A model generated the notes under the pieces. That model was not told the origin of the DNA. It made no database searches and worked only from the letters and a program-made list of their open reading frames with translations. 27,496 bases of DNA from Silene noctiflora (lineage: Eukaryota; Streptophyta; Magnoliopsida; Caryophyllales; Caryophyllaceae): the NCBI GenBank assembly GCA_009801015.1, contig VHZZ01005531.1:64097-91592 (forward strand), in the 5' to 3' direction. The translations under genes and the position numbers were made by a program. Within the stretch, counting starts at the first letter, position 1. The number at the start of each line of letters is the position of its first letter. Below, in pieces: positions 21,001-27,496 of the stretch.

Positions 21001-24000
21001 GTTCAAGAAAATGCTATGAGATTCGCAAAGAAAAAAAAAACAATATTAGAGAAGGGATGAGTAAGAGAGATGAGAAGAGATAAAATTTATCTCTAAGAAA
21101 ACATTTCCGTATAAGCAAATGGGCGATGGCGAAAAAGAGCAGAGAACCATCGGGTTAAAAAAAGACAACATCAATGACAGATAATGATGTACTCCCTCCG
21201 ATTCTGAATGATGTTTCATATTCACTTTGGACAAAAGTTAAGTAGAGTAATATGTGGAGGAAAATGAAAATAGAGAGATTTTGTGACCTCACCTGTCATA
21301 AGAACCACAAATGATAGGAGTCTACAGAAAGTGAAACATCTTTGTGAAATTGCCATTTTAGGAAATGAGGAACATCACATAGAAGTGGAGGGAGTAGGAT
21401 ATAAATGTTGTTTTCTAATTAAAAGTCAAGTTTGAGAGGTGGGGTGAGACAAGATGCACTTGACTTCTAAGGGCTTAATTTCTGTTTTTGAGTCATTAAG
21501 CAATAAAACAACCTATGTTGCGTCTCAGACCTCAAAGTGAGACGCACGCCTTTGAGCGCTTTATGGACATCTTCTCGCGTCGGGATTTCAAGCAATGGCC
21601 GATATGCCTCCTCTTGCCTTGTGCTTAAAAGGCCTTTTTTCAACTAAGATATCTACGCTTCATGTTGTAACGTTCAGTAGGTCTATGTAGTTTTCATCAT
21701 GTGGCCATGTGGAAACAATTTTGTGTATTTCAGCCCAAGTCAAGGTTGTGTACATCAGAACCCCCTTACCTCGCAAAAGTTTGAGGCAATGAGGTAGTGT
21801 TGTTAAGCAGCAACAAAAACTGGATACAATCAAATAACAGAAACCCCTAGCCACAGGAGTGAGACAAATAAATGATAGGCACGGCATTATATTGGTATAT
21901 GACTGACGGAAGGCGTTTTCAGTTTTTCCCCTAGAAAAAAGAAAGGCATATATAAACATATAAAAAAGGGAGCACTTGAATGCCGACTAGTGTAAGTGCA
22001 AAACAGGTTTTTGTTAGCTAAATTGACAAAGTGGCAGCATATCTACATGAATGGTGAACAAACTCACCCCGGATATTGAATCCCATGCAGGACTAAATCT
22101 CTTATATGGATATCTTAGGATCACAGGATGAACTGGAGCTCCTGCAATAAAAGCACCGGTTTTGAACGGAAGAAGAAAACCTCCATTTGTAGTTGTCCCC
22201 TCTGCAGAGCATTGACTGCCAGTCAAAATTAAGGATATACATGATAGAAGCAGTAATACAAAAAACCAAGTTGTCTGGTTGTCTGATAAAAAAAAACACA
22301 TTATCCCAGAGAGGCTACCCCAACTGCAGGGTATGTGGGAGTCAAACGAAAAGGCTACAGACTTAAGTTTAAAAATGGTGGACTCAGTGAAAATAAACCA
22401 GATCAAAAGGCTACATACAAAAACATAGAAAAATCAAATTTATTTGACAAAATACAATAACACAGTACAACCTTTAACATCAACAACTCTTAACAAGCTT
22501 GCAACAGCCAAAATAAAATGAATACATTATGTGGTAGGAAGAAGAATCTACCTGGAAAAATTAACATCATTGGAGAATCTTTATTTTCATGTGCTTCTTT
22601 GATTCTTTCTGTCACAACTCCTGAGAAGCACAATGTTTAAGCAATCAAAGATGAACACAGTAGTAACCAAAAATCAATGCCTGATTTCCTCAAAAATGTA
22701 TACCCGAGACGCCTTTGAAGTCTGATGACTTATCCTCCCTTTGAACATAGACACATCCAAGGCACTTGCTGTTAAGATGAGAATATTGCGTAAGAGCGAG
22801 TTGATACTCTACTAAAAAACGTGCGATATCACATATCAAGACATAATATGCAGATGAACAGAAGAGTATGAGCCATAAATCTCCATAACATAGAATATAG
22901 AGAAGAATATATAATATCGATAATTCCGTAAAGAACCCTGACAACTTTGAATCAGTCTATGGTCTGACTAAAGGATATGAATCCAGCACAACATAGGATC
23001 CACGGATCAATTTCTTGGGATGATGAAAAAAAAAGTTAAACTAACGAACTCATATCAAAGCACAATTCTCAGCAGGATTTATGAACTTTAATAACAAATT
23101 AAATATTTTTATATGGTTTCTTAAAATTAGGAAAAAAAAAACTGAAAAACCAACTTTCATATTCGTAAAAATTACAGTTCCTAGACTTGGTTTACCAGAA
23201 ATACAAAAAGAAACAAACACATGCTCGATAGTCATTGTTTTGATTCAAGACAAAAAGATAATGATTATGGGATTGCGCAGCCACTTATCCTTTTTGCCAT
23301 TTACCTCTCACCGTTTCTTCTCTAGCGTTTTATATCCTCTTTGCTTCTCCTCTAGCCTAAAACATTTCTAAAGAACTTGCTGGAGAAAAAATTCAGTAAA
23401 TTGATGCTAATATGGATGTGGTGTGATGTGAATATAGATCCTCTTGGGGAACCCCAAAGTGGCTGCAAATCTCAATGTATTGGAAAGTATTCCTTGATAA
23501 ATATCTTACATTTATTGTCTTGGAAAGACTTTATTTTCAGAACACAGCAGCATGTAAATGCTCATAACGACATTCTTACGTTTACTAGTATCTATCCATC
23601 ACCTATGTTACTCAACCTCGTTTAGAAGTATCCGACACGGGTGTGTGACTAAGTGTCGAACCCGGCAATTTTTATGAAAAATACGCATATTTTGGCTTAA
23701 AATGAGGTCTCCAGGTGTCGTACCCATGTCCAAATGTCGAGTCTCGGACATGGATACGTGAGGGAATTAGAAACAGTCCATCACAGCAGATTCATATTTA
23801 AATAGTGCATGTTACAGTAATCTTCTTGGTAGGCCAGAAGAAAATGTTGGTTATTTACAAGAGGTTTCGAAAAAAAAAAAAAAAAGTGACGCAAAGGAGA
23901 GAAAATAGAGGGTACAAGCCATAGATATCCTCGGATCACATCCTCTCAACTGAAATGTCGCTTAATTATCTAAGGTTTAATCTATAGACAGAAACTTAAA

Positions 24001-26925
24001 TCAAAACCTAGCTAGCACGGACACTCCTCCTAATCAGCCGTCCTGTGTCCGACACGACACTCATCGGACACACGCCGGACACGCCTAAATGTGTCGGATA
24101 CCAATAAATGAGGAAGGAGATGTCGAAAGACTGAAAAATATTGATTAGAAGACGGGTTTGAGTGGGAAATGAGAATTAGTTATAGTCAAAGTCAAATTTT
24201 AGCTTCAATTATTTAAATTTAATATCAAATACATTTACAAAAATAAAATGATACGTTAATTTTAACTATAAATATACATTTTATTAAATTTAAATAACGT
24301 GTCCCGTGTCTTAAATTTTATGGGATGCCGTGTCACGTGTCCGTGTCAGTGTCCGTGTCCGTTTTGGTGCTACCTAGATCAAAACTGCACTATGAGGGAA
24401 ATTGCCAAACAAGGGACTTGGTCGGATTTCTAGACTTAGATATTTGGATAATAACAATTAAGTCATAAAGTGTATCAAAGGCAATTACTACTTAATGATG
24501 GAAATCATTCATTAGCGTATTAGCAAAAAAGAATATATTGAATATTAGAAACACATAAACAAGAAAAAGGAACATTCAATACACATACTTCAGCTGTATT
24601 TACTAAGTGAATCTAGTACGATTTACAAAGTAAATAGCAAATATACCCCTGGAAATTAAGGGGGACAAAAAGAAATCAAACAATGGTCATGAGAAAAGAC
24701 AGCGCGACTGGCCGACTGCCACTTCCAATAAAGGGCCCCTATTGTGACAAGACAACACTATACTTCCTCCATTATTACCAGCCATCCTCCTTCTCTGTCT
24801 CTATTCGTCTTTTTTTCCTATCCGCTAGTGTTTCTCTTGCCTTAATGAGTGTAATCTCTAATGGCCAAGTCAAAAATTCTTCGCATGAAAAGGTACGCTC
24901 TTTCTCACACTCGTTCTCCTCCATCCATCTGTCCCTCACTCTCTAAAGTCGCATATGTCAAAATAGTTCCTCACTTTTTTCTTGAAATATGATGTTTTCA
25001 TATTTCAAAAGTAACTTAGACTATTGGATCACGCACGGAAAAAAGTACACGATAACTTACGACAAGCGTTCCCTCTTATTCACTGGGTATGCTACATTGT
25101 CGTATTGCACTAATTATTAAGGTGGCAAAAAGAGCAACTTGATAACACACACAACCATACAAGATCCCGTGAACCCATCAAAAATTTGATGGAGAAAATT
25201 TACATCCAAGTGAATGAGAAATTGCTAGCAAACCTGATGAGGCCAACAAGAGGAAGTTTGCCCACTGATCTCTTCAGAATAGAAGTATCATAAATTACAC
25301 AAAAAAAATTGCAACAAACACGTGTCAATATTAGAAGAAATATAACAAATTATAAGGATGGAAAAAATGTGGCAAACTATATGATCAATTCGGAGGACTG
25401 CGTAACGAACCTTAGCAACAAAACTGGGAAAGGAAGATGACATGTGGTACAAGATATCCACGTAAGATACGTGGTTTGATATAACCGCTCCAGGTCTTTC
25501 AGGTTCTTCCATTTCATCTGTCCTTTCATTCTGACATGAGAAAGAGCAAATGAAATTATAGCTGCTATGTCTCTGATTTCAAAGAAAAAATAATGCCAAG
25601 CATAAAAGATCAATTTATTCCACAGTCCACTCATCATAGAACCGAAACTCTTTTTTCTTATACAGATTTCCGGCATTTCCCTATATTCCTAGTTCCACAG
25701 ATCTCAAGAACTCCCCCTCCACTAAAATTATCCAAATGGTAACTATCTCTGTCTCTCTTCCTCCCCTACCTTCCTTTCCATAGCATTTTTTTTCAGGCCC
25801 CCTCCATTCCCCTTTACAATCCAAACACCGAAAAAGTGGTACTGAGTGACTATCTTCACTTGCAAGGTAAGCAACAAGAGTCCAAATCCGAATGTAGAAG
25901 AACACAAGGACTACCATAAAGTGACAGACCTAGCACTTTCTCCGAAAACCTTATTTGACAGACAAGGCTTCCACATTCTTATATTGGATCATGTCCCACA
26001 AATATATTCGACTCTTGAACACCCCTCCAACAGCTAATGTGCAACCTTGGAACAAATTTCTTAGTAAGTCACCCCCGGAAAAATACAAAACATTGCATCA
26101 CAGATGAAGAATAGAAGACCGGATACTGGAGCTATAGAGTTGAATTTCCAAAACAAAAGGAATCCAGACAAGCGCTCATAAATGAACAATTAAATTAGCT
26201 ATCATACCATGACCACCATCCATAGTATTAAATAATATACACCTCGGGTCACGGTGGTGATATCAACTGTTGCGGGAAAATAATCTCGCTAAATGCAGCA
26301 AATATCGCCTTAAAATACCGTCATCAATCAATTTTCATCAATGAAAATCCAACAATAAAAAAAGAAAGCAACATACCTGATGGCACAATTTGTGGGAATT
26401 CCGACAAGTTTCCGAGATCCAATAAAAGCCGAAAGTAAAAAGAAGCGCCCTAGACAAAAACCTACCAGTTAAAACAATAACATCTCTCCTCCAGCCACCC
26501 AAATGCGCAAAATCCTCCTGCTGATGCTGACCTTCCTCGGAGCGATTGGGAGTCGAAAAGAGGGTGCAAACCTTACAAATCAAGTAGTAAAGCACAAGTA
26601 TGGCGACGGAGATAAGTAGCCTTAAAGGCACAAGGGTAAACATGGCGAGACCGAGGAGTAACTTCTCCAACAAGGAAACATCACCGAGTCCCATAGGACC
26701 GTACGTATCGCGGCGGACATAGGCGGCGAACTTGTTCTCCATCTCCTCGAGTTCGGCGGCGGTGATGGGTTTAGATGGAGGCGGAAGAGGGTGGTGGTGG
26801 TGGTGGTTGTCATCGGTGGTGTTTGGTTTGAGTAAAGGGCGATTGCCTTCGTCGGAGATTTGTTGGTGGTGTTGGTGTGATTCATTGTTTGAGTTTGGAT
26901 TCAGGTCTTTGAGTTCAGTGTCCAT
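15009..26925 (-). CDS. LPEAT1: Lysophosphatidylethanolamine acyltransferase 1 type, eight coding exons
   Basis: Exons in transcript order: 26925-26377, 25530-25411, 25271-25234, 22768-22704, 22620-22552, 22201-22068, 17652-17512, 15116-15009. All seven introns are GT-AG and join in frame to 407 aa, close to the roughly 400 aa of plant LPEAT1. The family is an ER membrane acyltransferase that puts an acyl group from acyl-CoA onto lysophosphatidylethanolamine in phospholipid remodelling. Visible motifs: NHVSYVD at 202-208 (catalytic NHX4D), VYVQR at 242-246, FPEGTTTNG at 279-287 (FPEG acyl-acceptor motif), GAPVHPVILRYP at 301-312. Membrane segments are likely at about 86-121 and 155-172. The N terminus is polar and His/Pro-rich (five His at 41-45). 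The start at 26925 follows an A-rich AACAATGG context and is the first ATG of the exon. All motifs are intact, so it is predicted functional. Assignment to LPEAT1 rather than LPEAT2 rests on length and the absence of EF-hand sequence. Confidence 0.95.
15700..15760 (+). mobile_element. Weak tRNA-like SINE trace
   Basis: GTTCGATTC (15741-15749) fits the polymerase III B box. A possible, poorly fitting A box (TAGTGGTTTCACTG) starts about 33 bases before it. The piece ends at the Mutator-like insertion, which may have split it. Confidence 0.25.
15771..16872. mobile_element. Non-autonomous Mutator-like element (about 1.1 kb)
   Basis: Terminal inverted repeats begin GGGTTATTTTATGGGAATAA on the left and, in reverse complement, GGGTTATTTTATGAGAATAA on the right. 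Similarity continues through blocks such as AATCCAAACTAT and TTTAACTCA for about 75-100 bases. Flanks are TATTTTATA (15762-15770) and AATTTTATA (16873-16881), a 9-bp target duplication with one difference, the size typical of Mutator-type transposition. The interior has a 24-bp tandem unit (16162-16220, AAGCACCTCAAACTC...) and a short + strand frame (16419-16721) with no known domain. No transposase is present. Confidence 0.75.
16162..16220. repeat. 24-bp tandem repeat inside the Mutator-like element
   Basis: Units starting AAGCACCTCAAACTCTTTCT begin at 16162, 16186 and 16210; the third is partial. Confidence 0.8.
17895..19590 (-). pseudogene. Decayed RTE-type LINE, 3' part of the reverse transcriptase
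   Basis: On the minus strand, broken frames give successive RT landmarks: LMSHTMKLWERVIEK (about 19515-19470), MIFIDLEKTY (about 19350), IKDMYEGASTSARTN, FPITIEVHWGSALSPFLFAI, VMDELTMAIQD (about 19140), the catalytic-core version LADDILLMDE, LRRSKTEYLRCKFS, then ILRWMCGHTRKD (about 18630) and PKKTWMKVIEHDMRFLG (about 18410). This order is that of plant RTE-clade LINEs. The 3' end near 17900-17945 reads CCCAAATCATTTTGGGATTA then AGGCTCTG, similar to the usual RTE tail. In-frame stops and a 20-bp duplication make it non-functional, and the 5' half is missing. Confidence 0.8.
19088..19127. repeat. 20-bp tandem duplication in the LINE
   Basis: ACACCAACGAATGTCATCCT is followed directly by ACACCAACGAATGCCATCCT. 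The 20-bp length shifts the RT frame just before the ADD motif. Confidence 0.85.
20697..20825 (-). mobile_element. SINE-like element (Au-like 3' region)
   Basis: On the minus strand the order is GGTTATTTGGAAACAACCGC, AAGGGTAAAGTTGCATTCAT, CTACCCTCCAATTTGCGGGA, GCCATTGAGATTGAGGCACT, ending GGTAATGTTGTTC. I recognise this as the wording of a widespread plant SINE-type repeat (compare Au SINE GTAAGGTTGCGTACAT and TGCGGGAGC). The family name is from recognition, not from a search. Confidence 0.5.
21192..21394. mobile_element. Stowaway-type MITE
   Basis: 203 bp, starting CTCCCTCCGATTCTGAATGA and ending with the inverted CTCCCTCCACTTCTATGTGA, flanked by TA on both sides (21190-21191 and 21395-21396). 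CTCCCTCC ends and a TA target duplication are diagnostic of Stowaway (Tc1/mariner-derived) MITEs. No coding capacity, as expected. Confidence 0.9.
22202..22551 (-). other. LPEAT1 intron 5
   Basis: Phase-1 intron, donor CCAG|GTAGATT, acceptor CTCTGCAG|AGG. It splits the Glu codon of the FPEG motif. No repeat is recognised in its 350 bases. Confidence 0.9.
23622..23760 (-). repeat. GTGTC-rich interspersed repeat, copy B
   Basis: The reverse complement of copy A at 6566-6705, sharing AGAAGTATCCGACACGG at one end, the AT-rich centre with ATATTTTGGCT, and the TGTCCAAATGTCGAG region. It lies in LPEAT1 intron 3, antisense to copy A but sense relative to the host transcript, as is copy A. Confidence 0.7.
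24012..24372. mobile_element. GTGTCCG-rich DNA element with short inverted ends
   Basis: The left end is CTAGCACGGACACTCC. The right end read inversely is TAGCACCAAAACGGACACGG followed by ACACT. CCTAG is found directly outside both ends (24007-24011 and 24373-24377), a possible target duplication. The interior is AT-rich with several CGGACAC / GTGTCGG copies. Non-coding, probably a MITE. Superfamily not determined. Confidence 0.5.
25531..26376 (-). other. LPEAT1 intron 1
   Basis: Phase 0, donor CATCAG|GTATGT, acceptor CATGTCAG|AATG. 846 bases, AT-rich, with no repeat or gene recognised. Confidence 0.9.
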
Positions 26926-27496
26926 TGTTTTTTGTTGGGATTTTGGGTTTGGTATTTTGGTTTTGTTGTGGCGAATTGAAGTTGATGGTGGTGGGGAGTT
27001 CGGTATGGCAAGGGCCCAATGTCAAATTCGATAACGTTTTTCTGATGATGTTAAAAGGTTTTTCAGGGACACGTCATTAGAGGTTTAAACGCCAAAGTAA
27101 TCAATTTTTGTGTATAAAATTACCTAAACAACTAAGCAAAGCTCTCATAACTAATTTGTAGCGTATTAGTTTGGATTTACGATTTTTTTTATTGATTTAA
27201 AGACACGAGAGAGATGAACAATAAGACTGATATTAATAGTAGCAAAACAGAGAACAAACGAATTAGAAACAATTATTTTTGTAAGGGTTTTCTAGTTAGT
27301 AAAAAAACAATAAACCACCAAATTAACAACCAACAACAAGGATATGAAAGACTAAATCATTAAAACTACTCCACGAAGGTACTAAAAACGGTTAGGTTCT
27401 GTAACCCTCTTATTAGACTCCTCTAATATAGATCTAAGTTACTAAATAAATTAGATGAAGTGAATCTAGTTGCATGCAAACAAAAACAATAATAAG
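26926..27496 (-). promoter_or_regulatory. LPEAT1 upstream region (5' UTR and promoter, unresolved)
   Basis: Immediately upstream of the ATG the minus strand is rich in CCAAAA / AACAAAACC, typical of a plant leader. A weak TTTTATA-like stretch sits at about 27114-27120, some 190 bases from the ATG, but I would not call it a TATA box firmly. Beyond 27150 the DNA is AT-rich and I recognise nothing in it. Confidence 0.35.

Larger units (their letters stand above)
17653..22067 (-). other. LPEAT1 intron 6 (4.4 kb)
   Basis: Donor TCCGGG|GTGAGT and acceptor TTCTGCAG|ATG, phase 0. It contains a decayed LINE (about 17895-19590), a SINE-like piece (20697-20825) and a Stowaway MITE (21192-21394). 19600-20690 and 21400-22060 are AT-rich with no clear element, apart from a GAGACGCACGCCTTTGAGCG-like stretch at about 21540, possibly another MITE trace. 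Confidence 0.9.
22769..25233 (-). other. LPEAT1 intron 3 (2.5 kb)
   Basis: Phase-2 intron, donor ATCAG|GTTTGC, acceptor TTAACAG|CAAG. It holds the GTGTC repeat copy B (23622-23760) and a second GTGTC-rich element (24012-24372). The rest is AT-rich without a recognised feature. Confidence 0.9.

Noticed and set aside
26732..27034. 100-aa open frame opposite LPEAT1 exon 1
   Set aside because: It is the antisense of a real exon and its Gly/Trp runs mirror the His/Pro-coding triplets.

Overview
The window reads as a nuclear chromosome segment of a flowering plant, most likely a eudicot. It is AT-rich, its two genes have many GT-AG introns, and it carries plant-type transposable elements: an RTE-like LINE, a Stowaway MITE, a Mutator-like element, SINE-like pieces and LTR remnants. 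Short TACGGAGTA / CTCCCTCC fragments are scattered throughout. I cannot name the species; a Caryophyllales-like origin is only a guess. I see no rRNA, no CRISPR array and no bacterial-style operon.

Layout. Positions 1-845 hold LTR-retrotransposon remnants, and 1180-1415 a CCCGACC-rich dispersed repeat. From about 1690 to 7015 on the + strand lies a PPPDE/DeSI-like cysteine isopeptidase gene, with a probable 5' leader exon, a roughly 3-kb leader intron and three coding exons (4940-5150, 5936-6223, 6771-7015; 247 aa). A tRNA-derived SINE head lies just behind its stop codon. From 7.2 to 14.5 kb I see no credible gene. That stretch is a mosaic of AT-rich DNA, low-complexity C/CT-rich blocks, an array of nine units of about 32 bp with a palindromic core (11448-11730), a 52-bp tandem duplication, a GAGCTCGAGC-type repeat and a hairpin repeat that also occurs in the leader intron of the first gene.

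From 26925 down to 15009 on the - strand lies a complete lysophosphatidylethanolamine acyltransferase gene (LPEAT1 type). It has eight coding exons, 1224 nt of coding sequence and 407 aa, and I could join all seven introns in frame. Its introns are swollen by insertions. Intron 7 holds a 1.1-kb Mutator-like element with a near-perfect 9-bp target duplication. Intron 6 holds a decayed RTE-type LINE, a SINE-like piece and a Stowaway MITE. Intron 3 holds two GTGTC-rich elements, one of which has an inverted relative in an intron of the first gene.

The two genes are convergent and about 8 kb apart. Nothing in the sequence links their functions: one predicts removal of ubiquitin-like modifiers, the other phospholipid remodelling at the ER. 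The most unusual structures are the palindromic 32-bp array and the paired hairpin repeats. No new biochemical system is visible.
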